Source of the DNA: Acheta domesticus
Lineage: Eukaryota > Arthropoda > Insecta > Orthoptera > Gryllidae
DNA length: 64,000 nucleotides
Assembly (NCBI GenBank): GCA_031308135.1
Contig: JAHLJT010000631.1
Coordinates: 174,985,282 to 175,049,281 of the forward strand
Direction: 5' to 3'
How positions within the stretch are numbered: the first letter of the stretch is position 1; every line of letters begins with the position of its first letter. The translations under genes were made by a program, and so were the position numbers. Positions 11,495 through 23,240 of the stretch are shown here, one piece after another. Below the pieces are notes generated by a model. That model had not been told where the DNA came from. It was given only the letters and a program-made list of their open reading frames with translations, and did no database searches.

Positions 11495-11980
11495 TTTTTT
11501 TCAATAATTTTTATTATTTTGAATATGATCATGGCTCAGTTTAACTTTACAAACTTTATCACATTGTTTTGATGCTTATTATCTACATTAAAAATCTAAA
11601 CTACTACTTCTTTACAACTATTTATTAGGGAGAGGAAACCCACTGAGCACCTCACAAGGAATCTTCCAAATTTGCAAATTGTATATAAAAAACATGCTTG
11701 GGAAATCTATTTTTTATTCTGGTTGCGTTTCTGGGTGCTTTGCCTAGGTTATATTGGGATAGTTGTGTTATTGATGGTAAATTGTTATAAAAATGATGGG
11801 ATAACTTAGTGATGTGATGTATTATAGGTTTTATTTGAATTTCTTTATGAAGTTGTTTGTTTGTGATGAACCAGGGTGCATTGGTTATAGTTCGCAGGAA
11901 TTTATTCTGTATGACCCGTAATTTATTAATATTGGTTTTTGCTGCATTAATCCAGACAGGACAGGCATAGAGCATTAGGT
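11495..11980 (-). mobile_element. 5'-truncated jockey-like LINE tail nested in SINE-A
   Basis: The minus strand encodes the last ~110 codons of a non-LTR retrotransposon ORF2, ending at a TGA near 11652. A 3' untranslated region and a poly(A) tail (T-run at 11494-11501 on the plus strand) follow. Landmarks of the post-reverse-transcriptase C-terminus are 'LYACPVW', 'QNKFLRTITNAPW' and 'LHKEIQIKPI', a pattern typical of the jockey clade. The catalytic reverse transcriptase and endonuclease domains are missing through 5' truncation, so the copy is dead on arrival. The open frame runs on upstream into SINE sequence, which is accidental. Confidence 0.85.
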
Positions 11981-12154
11981 AGCGACCACTATTGGATGTA
12001 ACGTTATAGTATGAGGATGAAACGATATGGTGATGATAGGGGGTGAAAGGACGAACACATACAACTATGCTTAAGGCGGGACTCGAACCCGCGACCCCTC
12101 GGTCCAAGATCACTACGGTACTACTGCTTTAGCGATCTCGGCCACGGGGCCGAC

Positions 12155-12166
12155 AATGAACGTTTG
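12155..12166. repeat. Target-site duplication of SINE-A, right copy
   Basis: Exact second copy of AATGAACGTTTG (see 11441-11452). It directly abuts the 5' end of the SINE. Confidence 0.85.
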
Positions 12167-12469
12167 GAGTTACACGAAATACAATTTAAACCCTTGTGGT
12201 GTGAGTATTTATAAATCGAGCAGTTTTTAAATTTATAGTTATTGTGAATACCATTTAGTGTAACGAAAACTATTTCTTTCTACATAAAATAAAACAGTGA
12301 AAACACATGAAAACTAAAATTTAGCATATGAAAGAAATATCATCGCACACAAGAGAAATGACAAACCTAAAAAAGGAAGTAGGAGAACGGTTTTATCCTG
12401 AGCGAAGCCAAGACTATGCGTTTCTCTCTTCAGCGGTTGTCTTGCGAATTATTTTTATGATTGATGTTT
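12167..12469. other. Intergenic, nothing recognised
   Basis: AT-rich sequence between the SINE and repeat B copy 2. No element or gene recognised. Confidence 0.5.
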
Positions 12470-12955
12470 CGGGACACGTGAACTTCTATGATTATTAGTC
12501 CCGTTTGTGTAGTCAATGTTTTATCCCGGGAGGTAGCTGTTATTCCTTCCCGCTGAATGGTGAGATCCGACGCCGACCTTCACGTCAACATGCGGGGGAT
12601 ATCCTCTTGCAGGTATATGTCCCTGAGGGCCACCGCCCCAACCAAGACCAGCTCTATGCTCCCGACGGGTTGCCAGGTGGCATTGTAGTGCATGCAAGTG
12701 TGAGAGTTAGGGGAGAGGATAGAAAAGGTCGTGCGCGTACTACGGCCCGTTGGTTGGAGTTCTGCTCCGGCATTCGCCTGGTATTGACCAGAGAAACCAT
12801 CAACAATTATCGATCAGAGCAGGCAACAGCTATAATTCTCCTCCAGACAGCGGCTGAATTCGACCTAGCTGTGCAACTACTTGCGAAAATCCACAACCAT
12901 CGGGTGTCAGATCGTAGCACCTTCCGGTCAGAGTCGCTGCGACTCTGAGCTAAAC
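12470..12955 (-). repeat. Composite SINE-like repeat B, copy 2
   Basis: Reverse-oriented copy. Landmarks on the plus strand are 'TTAGTCCCGTTTGTGT', 'CTGAATGGTGAGATCCGACG', 'GTAGTGCATGCAAGTGTGAG', 'TGCTCCGGCATTCGCCTGG', 'ACCAGAGAAACCATCAACAA' and 'CAGACAGCGGCTGAATTCGA', in the same order as in copies 3, 4 and 6. The tRNA-like head is at the right end near 12930. A 147-codon open frame crosses the copy on the plus strand. It is antisense to the repeat and not conserved in the other copies, so I do not call a gene. Confidence 0.75.
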
Positions 12956-13188
12956 AAAGCCGGTTATTTGATTGACTCTTTTTACTTGCAATAATGTTTT
13001 TACTTAGCTCAAAAATTACTATTTTTTATTTGTGCCACTTTTCTTTGCATCGAGCTATGGAAGACCTCAAAATATTTTGGCATGTATCCAATAACCAATA
13101 CCATGACTGAACTAATGCCGAAATACGCAATGCTTACAATCCAACTGTTGGAACTGCCGTTTTCGCGCGTGATTTAGATTTAAAAGGC
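12956..13188. other. Intergenic, nothing recognised
   Basis: Unique-looking sequence leading into an (AAT)n tract. Confidence 0.5.
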
Positions 13189-13229
<41 letters not shown>

Positions 13230-13243
13230 TAATAATAATAATA
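13189..13243. repeat. (AAT)n microsatellite
   Basis: About 18 AAT units with one GAT interruption. It directly precedes the right copy of the 82-bp direct repeat. Confidence 0.95.
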
Positions 13244-13250
13244 TGAAATT

Positions 13251-13332
13251 GGTTGCGAAATGAACCTCTCTGTAAATAGTACATGATAGAATATTTCTGG
13301 CAAAATGTAAATTATTGATTTGGGTAACTTTT
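13251..13332 (+). repeat. 82-bp direct repeat, right copy
   Basis: Second copy of the 11101-11182 sequence, with small indels (GAACCTC against GAAAACCTC). Flanks are unrelated. Confidence 0.75.
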
Positions 13333-13545
13333 CCCAAATGATGTGGAATGAAGGGAGATCTGAGGGAGGACCTAGGAACGGACACAACGGCGACTGGCAG
13401 AACGTTAAAGTTCCTGAAAGAAGCAAATCTGTTTCATAAAATTTGAATTGTAACTGTAAATTGTACTTGTGTATGTGACATTTTATAATAAACAGTAAAA
13501 AGACTAAATGCCTTAGTTGCCAAGCCTTCAAAATAAAAAAATAAA

Positions 13546-13685
13546 TAGTAATAATAATAATAATAATAATGAGAAGAAGAAGAAGAAGAAGAAGAATGAA
13601 AAACGAGAAGAAGAATAAAGGAGAAGAAGAATGGAGGAGAAGAAGAATATGAATAATAAGAATAATGAGAATAAGAATAAGAATG
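13546..13685. repeat. Compound (AAT)n/(AAG)n microsatellite
   Basis: AAT units pass into AAG and then mixed AAT/AAG/GAG units. The Tyr/Ser/Phe-rich minus-strand frames across it are artefacts of the tract. Confidence 0.95.
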
Positions 13686-13784
13686 TAACAACAACGTTTA
13701 ATTCAACGAATTCCACATACTTTTTTCGTAGAAGCCACGATTTTGCATCACAACCGTAAGTTAATCATCGCGTTCCGAGAGCGC

Positions 13785-13965
13785 GGTCGAAGTGCACTCG
13801 GAGGTTCCGCGGCCCAAGCCACGACTCGCTTCCCCGGAACACTTCATTCATTTCATTCACGCCTGCCACTGCAGGTCACGGGCCAAGCCAAGTGAGGTGG
13901 CCGTGCCCGAGATCATCTTCAGCAGAAGCACTCACCGCAAGGCTTGGGACCCAAACAGGAATGAC
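13785..13965. other. GC-rich island
   Basis: Locally GC-rich with several CG dinucleotides (CGAGAGCGCGGTCGAAG, GTTCCGCGGCC). The 61-codon plus-strand frame is unrecognised and I do not call it. Confidence 0.45.
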
Positions 13966-15344
13966 GCGCGATTTTAGGCAAATATTGAAAATCAAATGAA
14001 AATAGCCTATAATCATTATTTAATAAAGAATTTGTTCAAAGTTAAAATATTACATTACTTATTATCAATTTGTCTCAATCCATGAACTTGAAGATCATCG
14101 ACCTGTTTAATATTTCCCATTTTGTTTGAGTAAATTACATCATATCCTTTTATATTATTCTTAATTTGGTTTGTATGTTTCATACGTAACATTAAAATAA
14201 TGACACCAATTCTGAAACTGACTGGCAGGAAATTGAAAGAAGTAATTCTTTTACGTATTAATAACAGTTTTTTGAATACTGTTGGAAATTTTTAATTATT
14301 TGGTAAGCCTTTTTCCCACTTAGACTTGTTCCCCCTTCGTAACAAAAATGCTAGTTATTCTATTCCAGTAAGAAGTGCAAACAACTGATATAGTTATCCT
14401 GTTACACAGAAGGTTTTTAAATGAAAGAAGTAACATTTGACCTTTGAAAGAGTTAATGACAGAACCTAATTTGTCTGTTAATTTTTTAATATATATATAT
14501 TTGCTACCTGTTCTATTGCTTTATAACTTTTCAGGGAATTGAAAATAGTACTACTTAACGTAGAGGTCAAGATGTCAGTATTTAATTTACAGATAAATAA
14601 TTACCGATAATTTAATAAAAGTGCTATCACTAACTTTAATTATGTAATTGAAAAATAATTATGAAAACCGAAAATAGAAATAAAGCAAGTTTTCATTTAT
14701 GTAGGACGAATAATATCTTTGGGAAACTTGATCCCCAAAATTTGGCCTTTAAAACAGTAAATAACAGAAATTTTAATGTATCTGTTCATGAATAGGTAAA
14801 ACTGAAATAATTATCAATACAAATTGCAACACTGATATCAACTGCTATAGCATCCATTTCCGTCCACAAGAGACACAACTACAAGTAATTCCCTCTGCTG
14901 TCTCAACAACGGCGGCCGCTAGTGAATTCTCTTCGCGAGACCGCTTCTTTAATTGGTGTACAAAAGGCTTTAGTCAAATGTGCAAATGTAATTGTTTGGC
15001 TACGTTGTATAACAGATGATAGGTCTTTGACTTTCGCCCTTGAGGCGTGTTTAAAGCATGAAGATTTCAGGGTTTCGATAATATTATGATTGTTTCATAT
15101 TCACATCGCGCACGCTTATAAATTTGGACATCCGCCAGAGGCATTTGGATGCATGAGGTGGGCCTAGTAAGTACCACAGCTCAATCCATCACAGAAAACA
15201 ATCGAAACGCTTTGCAACAAGATCGTTAGACTCCCTATTTTCTATATAAAACACAACAATACTCTCTGGAATCCTCCCACCAAGGATTTTTGCTCAAACT
15301 TTGCATTGAAACAGGCATCTTCCAGAGGAATGCCTCGATTACTA
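13966..15344. other. Intergenic, nothing recognised
   Basis: AT-rich sequence with no frame longer than about 60 codons and no repeat edge. A NotI-like site (GCGGCCGC) occurs near 14913 in otherwise AT-rich DNA. Confidence 0.5.
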
Positions 15345-15545
15345 AATGCGAGTGGCCTTGAGCGCCGGCGGAGCGCGCTCGGCGTTTCTATTGTGCATGA
15401 CAAACGCCTGGCGCAGGGTTTGCAAGAGCGCGTCGCTCACGACCGGCGGCCCGCGCAAGGCGACCGGCCCTGGCAGCCACCGCACCGCACCTGCCACTGG
15501 CGTCGCTCCGCTTCATTAGACCCTCCCGCCCCTTTATTTATGGAC
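15345..15545. other. GC/CpG-rich island
   Basis: CG-dense block (GGCGGAGCGCGCTCGGCG; GACCGGCGGCCCGCGC). It lies about 90 bp left of repeat B copy 3. The open frame through it is compositional. Confidence 0.5.
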
Positions 15546-15629
15546 TTTTTTGTGTTTACAAACGCGTCATCTGCAAAAGTCATTAGTACCATAAAGGTAG
15601 TAAATGTTTTTATCACGGTAGATGGTGAT

Positions 15630-16085
15630 CTTCCCTAGCTGAATGGTGATGTCCGGTACCGACCTACAGGTCGGCCTGCGGGGGGGGATTCCCCAACCAG
15701 GTCTCTCTCACCATCCCAACCGACACAACCTTCAAGTTCTCAACTGGTCCTCCGACATGTGTAGTAGTATAGTGCATTTAAGTGTAAGGGATGAGGGAGG
15801 GACAAAAAAGAGGAAGGGAAGATTGCTCTGTATTCCGTTTGTTAGGGTACTGCTCCGGCATTCGCCTAATGTATTAGTACGCCCATTACGGAGAAACCAT
15901 ACAAAACTACCGATTAGAGCAATCGGCCGCTAGAATTCTCCTTATGACGGCGGCTGAATCCGACGTAGCTATGTAGCTAAAGTCGAAAATCTTGCCACCA
16001 ACTGGATTCAAACACTAGGACCTCCCAGTCAGAGGAACTGTAGTGATATCGGTTGATGCCCCGAACCACCCAAGCCCTTCCGCCC
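15630..16085 (-). repeat. Composite SINE-like repeat B, copy 3
   Basis: Reverse-oriented copy with the full landmark order. The tail end is at the left (TGAATGGTGATGTCCGGTAC, GACCTACAGGTCGGCCTGCG). The middle has GTTAGGGTACTGCTCCGGCA and GGCCGCTAGAATTCTCC, and the tRNA-like head is at the right. On the minus strand the head reads GGGCATCAACCGATATCAC and then a GTGTTTGAATCC B box. It is one of the best-preserved copies and suits consensus building. Confidence 0.75.
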
Positions 16086-16379
16086 GGCCCTGGCGCTGCA
16101 AAGGATTCACATCGCTCTTCCTTCTCTACTTTCGATGCCGATGTAGCCCAGTGTGGGGGCCGGTCTGACAGCCGGAGACTCGCACTGCTGCAGGAGTCTT
16201 TTGAGAGCGTGGGGGATGGTCCACATCGTCGGTGCACAAGAAAAGTGACATGACTCAAAAATAAGATATTTTAATTTATTAAATAAATATATTTAGAATA
16301 GGATCAATTTTTACTAATATAAATTTCACAAAGATGGTTCACTCAGAAAATTTCATCAAGACAGACTTTTAGAACAAAA
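16086..16379. other. GC-richer gap with no recognised feature
   Basis: A moderately GC-rich patch at 16080-16250 abuts the head of repeat B copy 3 and passes into AT-rich sequence. No gene recognised. Confidence 0.4.
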
Positions 16380-16510
16380 CACTTTTCCTCAGGCTGGGAT
16401 AATAAACGGATCCGTCCAAATTAAAACCGACGTGTCGACCGACTTCGTCGGATCTCATGTTCCTGCGGAGGAACAAACAACGCCGCATACCGGTACATAA
16501 CATATACTAT
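16380..16510. repeat. Possible Penelope/LINE-type untranslated fragment
   Basis: AAACCGACGTGTCGACCGAC followed by TTCGTCGGATCTCATGTTCC and CCTGCGGAGGAAC has the 'cross GACGTTTCGGCC...CTTCGTCGG' layout common at ends of arthropod Penelope-like or LINE repeats. A similar motif is at 61865-61970. No coding part is nearby. Confidence 0.3.
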
Positions 16511-16516
16511 ACTTAA

Positions 16517-16561
16517 GGGAACAACAACAACAACTACTACTACAACAACAACAACAACAAC

Positions 16562-16597
<36 letters not shown>
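16517..16597. repeat. Compound (AAC)n/(AAT)n microsatellite
   Basis: ACAACAACA units pass into a long AAT run. Confidence 0.95.
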
Positions 16598-17054
16598 TCT
16601 AGTTTTTGCGGCCGGAAACTAAATCATCGAATATTGTAGCACTATTGAAGAAAATATTATTATTTATTATATTTAATATATTTTTAAATATTCAATGCAA
16701 CTTTTTGGCATTCTTAATTACATCGCTTTAACTCTTTACCACTTTTAATTTTTATTGACTTTTTTCTTTGTATTGCAAAAAGTCACACTATTTAAAGTAG
16801 AAAATTCTTTCAACTTACTAGGTGCAAACAAATGTAATATGCAGCAAAACTTAGATCGCTTTGATTAGCAGCCACAATGGGTCATCGGTACAGCATTTTT
16901 GATTACTTGTTGGCCCCATCAGTAGCTACACAGCCCAGCGGGACATATAGTGAAAGGGTTAAGGGGTTACATTCAAAACAGTCCAACATTTCGTGGCCGA
17001 TTGTGTGACCCAATATTTTCTAACATTCACACATTCTTAGAAACCTCCAGGGTT
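16598..17054. other. Intergenic, nothing recognised
   Basis: AT-rich sequence up to the next GC-rich island. No frame or repeat recognised. Confidence 0.5.
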
Positions 17055-17390
17055 GCGCAATGCTCGTGCAATCGAGCGGCGGATCTTCCTCACAGGGCAG
17101 CCCCGGCCAGGGCACGACCGCAGCCACAGGTGGCCGCCCCACTCGCCGGCGCCCGCCCCCACCGCGCCCCACCGTGCTCCACCGCGCCGGGAAGATTGGC
17201 GCGCGCTCGCTTGGCCCACCGGCCGGCCAGCGCGGCGCCGACCTTAGCAGCCGACGGGATGCATTATGCAGCAGGCGACGCAAGGATGTCCGAATTACCG
17301 CAGCGCCACCTCTCCCGACCTCTTCCTTCTTCTCTTCCTCTTCCGACAACCGCTTCGAGGGTCGCTCACAAAGGAGAATGCGCAACGCAC
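17055..17390. other. GC/CpG-rich island
   Basis: One of the largest islands (GGCCGCCCCACTCGCCGGCG; GCGCGCTCGCTTGGCCCACC). Overlapping long frames occur on both strands and in several phases, the signature of GC-rich composition rather than coding. No homology recognised. Confidence 0.6.
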
Positions 17391-18102
17391 GAGAAGGAAT
17401 AAATTCCTCAATAACTGGTCGGATTCTTATTTATGGTTTCTCAACAGTTGCGTAGAATTTTTAATTTCTTTTGTTTTACAAATATATTTCGTCTGTAAGG
17501 GTAATTTCTTACTTAAATGATCTGACATCACTAAAAAGTCTTTTAGTAGAAAAAACCTTCATTTCAGCGACCTTAATGTTTAATGGAGAAGGCCGTATAA
17601 ATTCGCCTTATGCTATGTTGGAACATATACCCGGATAGGAAAATTTAATTTCAGTTCGTGATTGCATGATTACCATTTGTATTGATGATGTTTTTGTGGT
17701 GGTTTCTCAATTGGGGAATTGGCACATCATAGAGAGAGTACCTACTCTGATTCTAGTAGAAGCAATATACAGTCCTGAAATTATGAGATAAGGCAATGAG
17801 ATCCAATGTTCTGATCGTATGCGTCCCATCTAATTACGGCTTTGTAAGACTTATGTGCACATTGAAAACATTGCATATTTTATAAATTCCAGTAGTGTTA
17901 AAATCTCAATATTTATGTTGCGAGGAATTATGAAGTATTATGACTTGCGTAATACTCCGAAATCTCTAACCTCAAAAAAATACGGAGAAGTTAAATATTA
18001 AGTTTATTGAGGCCTAGAAGGTTCGTGAATTTTAAGAATAAGACAATGCCACCGAATAAATTTATTTTCGTAAATATCTTCTTTGGCAACATTGCGACCA
18101 TC
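17391..18102. other. Intergenic, nothing recognised
   Basis: AT-rich, no gene or element edge recognised. Confidence 0.5.
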
Positions 18103-18190
18103 TAGTACAGTACAAGCGTACAGTACAGTACAATACAGTACAGACCAACAGTGCACAACAGTATAGTACAGTACAGACCAACAGTATAAG
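18103..18190. repeat. Degenerate (CAGTA)n minisatellite
   Basis: Repeated TACAG/CAGTA units with a higher-order duplication: CAGTACAGACCAACAGT occurs twice, near 18136 and 18168. Confidence 0.85.
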
Positions 18191-18319
18191 CGATATGAGT
18201 CTGCATCTTAAGGTACTCATAGATGCCCTGGATACGAGACAGTTTTAGTCTGTAATTTTACCATTTGGGAGAAACACGGATAATTGTGGTCACAACTCGG
18301 AGAAAAAAGTTCTCAAGAA

Positions 18320-18570
18320 CGAAACTCGCCGGCAGCTGATTTTCTTCCGGATATACGTCCTTGATCACCCCTTGAGGTTCTGGGCCCGTAACCCTGGCCC
18401 GCACGTAGTCCTCTTAAGTCAGTGAGCGACGCGTTCTCGCCCAAACAAAGACGCACCCTCATCCGCTGAAGCGCCGCGCCACGGATGGACCATGGGACGC
18501 TATCAGGTGGCCTCTGAGCTGAGAATACGAGACGCGATACAGATAAATTGCGTTGCGCCTCCAGCGCCTT
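18320..18570. other. GC-rich island
   Basis: CpG-bearing patch (GAGCGACGCGTTCTCGCCC; GAAGCGCCGCGCCACGG). No frame of interest. Confidence 0.45.
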
Positions 18571-19919
18571 CGATGGGCGAAAATTGCCTAGCCAGGAGTA
18601 GCTTCCGATCTGATAACCATTGACTATATTTTAAATAAAAATATTAAGTTAATAATTTCCCATTAAAATCTTAAAATTTTACTTGAATGCGATTGCTGAT
18701 ACATACTTGCATTTCCTCCTTTTATTAAGAACAATCAGAGATGGAAAACATTGAAACTTTATGACAATTTATTTTATATTGTAAGCTTTTACACAACTTT
18801 TCGAAGACTATTTTCCTCGTCATTTGGTGTGCTTCTGTTTACATTTTAATACACTCTTCTAAAACTTGTTAAATCTTTCTTTAGACTTTAAAAATACATA
18901 TCAATTTTTCACATTCTCTAATGAACGAATTATTTTCATACACATTTTAAGATTTAAACTAAACCTTAACAGTGGCGGATGGTGCCCCAAGAAACTGGGA
19001 ATTTCAGCTCCATCGAATGAATTTGGAATGTTATTTCCAAAATTCAGAACACTATTATAGTACAAAAACATAAGCAATCCACGTAAACTAAGTTTAATAA
19101 AAGTCTACATTAAAACATTACTTATACGTAATTTTATGCTTAGAGTCGGTGTCAAATATGTTCAAGCATGCTCAGGTATGTTCCTGCGCAAATGATTATG
19201 CCTTTGATTTCCAATTGGGCACTCCAATTTTTGTGTTAGTTCTGCATTGAGATAATTGTCGGTAATATATTTCATACAAAACAAACACAAACTTGGTTAC
19301 AAAATTCCAGTGATCATGCTCTAGTACTTTGCAAAAAGCACTATTGTTTGGACACATTTACATTAGTTCATTTCATAATATTAGTTGTTATTGTTGCTAC
19401 TAGTGGTGATAACAGAAATGAATTCTTTTATTTCAAATATTTCACCATCCTAGTATACTATATTGTAATAATGAAAGACTTGAAATTTTTTAGGAACGTA
19501 TTCTCTCGTAGTAAATCGGTAGAGATTATCACTCCCTTGAGAAAAATTATTTGTCGGCAACAACCATAAACAACATTTATACTATAAATATCTCTCGAGA
19601 TCCCCACACACTCAATCACAACTAGCTTACTCAGTCACGACCGTTCACGTCGCTCGCAATGACTGCCGGTCCCGTGAGAAAGAACAGCTACAGACAGAAC
19701 AGCTTCCACAATAGTCAGCTTTACACAAAGTACTCATAAAATGGACTTGAATCAACTAACCGAACAACAAATGAAAATGAACTTCCCAAACTTCATAAAT
19801 AATGCATCCAGTACCGTCAAGAATTGGCTTAACTGGTTTTCTTTCAATAACACGCGAAATTCATCAAATTAAGTTGCAGCTAGTTTCAGACGAAGACCGA
19901 AAATTGGCATTCCCCTCGG
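18571..19919. other. Intergenic, nothing recognised
   Basis: AT-rich. Short open frames at 18866-19060 and 19348-19569 have no recognisable motif. Confidence 0.5.
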
Positions 19920-20125
19920 ACTTCAACGCCACCCGCGGCTGCTCCGCCACGCGCTGGTTCGCTGCGTACTGTGGCCAGAGCCCTGCACTGTAAGCCGGTG
20001 GCTCGTTGCGGTGCGAAAACAAGAGCCCTATATTGAAGCATGGCGGCCAGAGAATAAACGCCAGAGAGTAAAAGACCTTAAGAGCATGACACGGTGCTCT
20101 GCCTGAGTCCGCACGCGACACCTGA
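19920..20125. other. GC-rich island
   Basis: Moderately CpG-rich (CCACCCGCGGCTGCTCCGCC). A 97-codon minus-strand frame spans it and continues into AT-rich DNA. I recognise no family and no splice signals frame it. Confidence 0.4.
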
Positions 20126-22544
20126 GATAGTTCTTGTCGGACGCTCTTTGAGTTCAAATGATTTCATATATGTAACGAGGTTCCTGCAATATGTTGAATA
20201 CTGAATGTCGCTAAAAAATGCTTATACTTAACGTATTACTAGCTGAATGGGACGGTCCCGACGGACTACACCGTTTTAAAAGCATTTTCATGAGTTGAAA
20301 ATGTCTAAATTTGATGCATAGCTTTGTTCAAATAAGTTCTTACAGCACCTGGCATGGAACTTATCAATAAATAGTAGTAGCTAATAATGTTATTCTTCCG
20401 TTATGTCGTTCAAAAATTCCCAATCTTGCATATTGCCTCCATATGGGTTACGAACTAGTAATATTGCAATTTCAAAATTGTAATCGCCGTAAAAAATATT
20501 TCCAGGTATGGATAATGCGAATTGTTACAATTTAGTACAGCTACATTTTGTACGCTTTTTTGCTAAAATGCACAAAAATGTACATAAAGTTCACCTGTAA
20601 GCCGTTCTTCACTGTTATCTAATCCTAATATAAGATTATTTTCAATTAGTTACAAAAATTCTGCAAACAAGTTACAAAATCTGCCACAACTACGTTTAAT
20701 TCTTCACCCGATTTGCTTGACACTTCCATATCATTCTCTCCTAATTTTTGAAGTCCACACTCTTATGTGTTCACTTCTACTTCTGCAATTGTTCTTTTAA
20801 TCGTTTTGTAGGGGAATATGTATAAACATTAAAAGATGACTGCTTTGTACGTTTACATGAATAAGGTTTTAGTTAAGTTTAATAAGACGTTATTACATTT
20901 AGTTCAAAATCTGTATTTGCAGTTTAAGAACGTAAATGTGCAAAGTCAAATATGGATCTGCTTCCATCCTCTAACATTACTCACAGTTTTGATTTTCTCC
21001 ATATTCACTTGCCGTTCTGCAAATTTAATAAGTTCCAAAGCAATACTGTACGTAGGTATTTGCAAATTTTTTGATAAAAATACGGTAATATGGCCGAAAC
21101 ACTGAACTTCTTATGTTCAAAGCAACATCACTATTGACAGTTCTGTTTGGCAAATTCACTAGTCCACAACAATTTTAGTTGCCATCCTCGTGGAATAAAA
21201 TTATGACGTGGACCGAAAATTGCGTGTGGACACTGGGGTTTAATCTATGCCACCTACAAAGATCTATTCAGATGGTGTTGGTTTAATTCTCGTTCAACCC
21301 ATTAAGATCGCGGGACTAAAACACGCAAAAACACGTTTTCGGAAATGTCTTAGAATTTTCTGGCCGGATCCAAAAACAAATGATCCCACCATGAGATCGA
21401 GACGCGTCGAATGACACCTCACAAGTCTCTATTGTTGCACGGGAGGTGATACCACCGTGAGTGACGGATACACACACGCAACACACGCAGTTACTCAAAG
21501 AGTGTGTAAGAATAGGAATTTGTTCGATAAGGATGTGTGTGCAACTGTGCAATCTAAGCACTAGTTTTAGTCTTGTCTACTATGCCACTCTGGTTACATA
21601 TATGGTTGATGGAGAACCACGCGGGTTCCTTTATTACTTTCTTGCACTGACTTCATAAGAAGAGAATGATATGTAATCGTGCGCCGGAAAACGGCGAATT
21701 TCCGGAAGAAAAAAAATTATTTCCGAGCCCTGGTAAAGAAAAAGTGGATAAATTCTGTTGCTACAAAGGTCAATCCAAAAGTAATGCTCAAAATTTTTTT
21801 AACATTCCATTTATTTTCCATACATGTGCTATTTTTACACTATGTTGACCCATCTTTCAGGAATAAATAGCCACCTCTCTATTATCTCCGCCTCTTTCTA
21901 CTGCCTTACGCCACCTTGGAACAAGGGCGTGTGTATCCGCACGCTAGAAGTCTGGGCCAGCATGCCTGAGCCACTGTGTAACAGCCCTCAAAAGGGAGTC
22001 ATCTCCTGGAACCTACCAGGCACAAACCTTTTTCAACTGCAGTTCTTTCAATATTCTGTACACACTCGCTTCTACCCATATTGTTTGATTATTAATTCAT
22101 GGTTACACGTTTGTCAGACAAAATGAGATTGTGATTGCGCTGCTCATTGACAGAAGAATGTGAAGAGCGCGATCTGCCACTGCGGGGAAGATCCTGAGTC
22201 TTCGCTTGCCCTAATTAACCAGATAACTTGGAATCCCATCGAATGCAATCAACAGTATCATTTCCATAAACATTTTTTAACCTTTTGTAAATGTTTGTCA
22301 CTGGCTCATTCTCACAGCAAAGGAATTCTATCACAACACGTTGCTTTCGACGAACATCTAATGCAGCTGCCATCTTAAATGAGTGCGACCAGAGCAGCTC
22401 TTGCGGAAACAGGTTGAACTAAATTTCAATTCAACCGAGAAGAACAATTCTACAAAATATGTAAAGAGCAAAGAGGTAGAAAAGAATTCTTTTTTTAAAT
22501 TCGTGGGCATTACTTTTGGAGTGACCTACGTATATACAGTAAAT
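20126..22544. other. Intergenic, nothing recognised
   Basis: AT-rich sequence with scattered frames of 60-100 codons on the plus strand (for example 21824-22126). None has recognised motifs, and codon use looks random. Confidence 0.5.
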
Positions 22545-23240
22545 TACTTCATCTAACACGTGGTGTAGACAGAATCAATGTTTTTTTGAGTTCTTGATAC
22601 CGAAAAATCGATTGACGGTAAAATGTATGGCTGCCCGTCTGTATGTTTGTTCGTCCGTCCGTCTGTAGTCAACGCTGGCGCGTAAACCGTTCAGCCAATT
22701 TTCTCCAAAGTTGATATTTTCCAATCGATCTCAACGAACACGAGGCTTTGGGAGTTTTAAACTTATTTTGATTTTTGAGGGTACTTTAGCTTTGAAGCTT
22801 CAAAACCATTTTCAATTTTTTCTGAAAAATGACTCCAAATTTGTTTATTTAATTTTGTCCTCGGATAGTGTAAACGACGCACAAGAATAGTGCAGGTCTC
22901 ATGTTCGTCGAATCCCAGACTTTTAGAAAATTGCAAAAGTGCAATTTTTGGGCTTCCTGCTGCAACTATAATTTGAAGATAGAGATCCTTTTTCTAAATA
23001 AAGCCGTTCTTTAAAGACATCTTGAAATAAAGCCCTGTTCAATTTTTTTGAAAATATGAGTAATCTTTGTGTAATTTTGTACAAAATAGAGACAATTTAA
23101 ACAAATTTAAACAATTTTTTCTCAAAAACCGCTTGAATGTTTTTCTTTAAAATTTCTACTCGTATGCATCAAGGGACGGTAAAAAGTATGGTGCTTTTCG
23201 GCCAAATCTCCGCATTTTCGAAAATTGCAAAAAGGTAATA
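22545..23240 (-). repeat. Dispersed repeat family G, copy 2
   Basis: Reverse-oriented copy. From the right it has the TTTTGCAATTTT and CGAACATGAGACCTGCAC landmarks (as complement at 22890-22915), then the AATCGATTGG block, then 'GTTCGTCCGTCCGTCTG' as complement of the GACGGAC run. It ends with CTACACCACGTGTTAG near 22550. The part beyond that landmark in copy 1 is missing. Confidence 0.65.

Larger units (their letters stand above)
11453..12154 (-). mobile_element. tRNA-derived SINE-A, interrupted by a LINE
   Basis: Reading the minus strand, the element begins at 12154 with a tRNA-like head: GGCCCCGTGGCCGAGATCGC, then the B box GGTTCGAGTCCCGCC. It continues through a body shared with 46273-46475 (CACCATATCGTTTCATCCTC, then CATCCAATAGTGGTCGCT). 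After a 486-bp LINE insertion at 11495-11980 it resumes and ends in AGTAGTTGATGCGACC plus a short A-rich tail. Exact 12-bp duplications (AATGAACGTTTG) flank it. Without the LINE it is about 200 bp, equal to the second copy. Its promoter would be the internal pol III A and B boxes. Retroposition would depend on a partner LINE, which I cannot name. Confidence 0.85.

Noticed and set aside
12505..12948. 147-codon plus-strand open frame
   Set aside because: It lies antisense within repeat B copy 2, and the frame is broken in the other five copies. This is repeat sequence, not a gene.
13112..13716. Tyr/Phe/Ser-rich minus-strand frames
   Set aside because: They are translations of (AAT)n and (AAG)n microsatellites.
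16950..17455. Overlapping frames of 120-150 codons in a GC-rich island
   Set aside because: Same reason: compositional frames in multiple phases and both strands, with no domain recognised.
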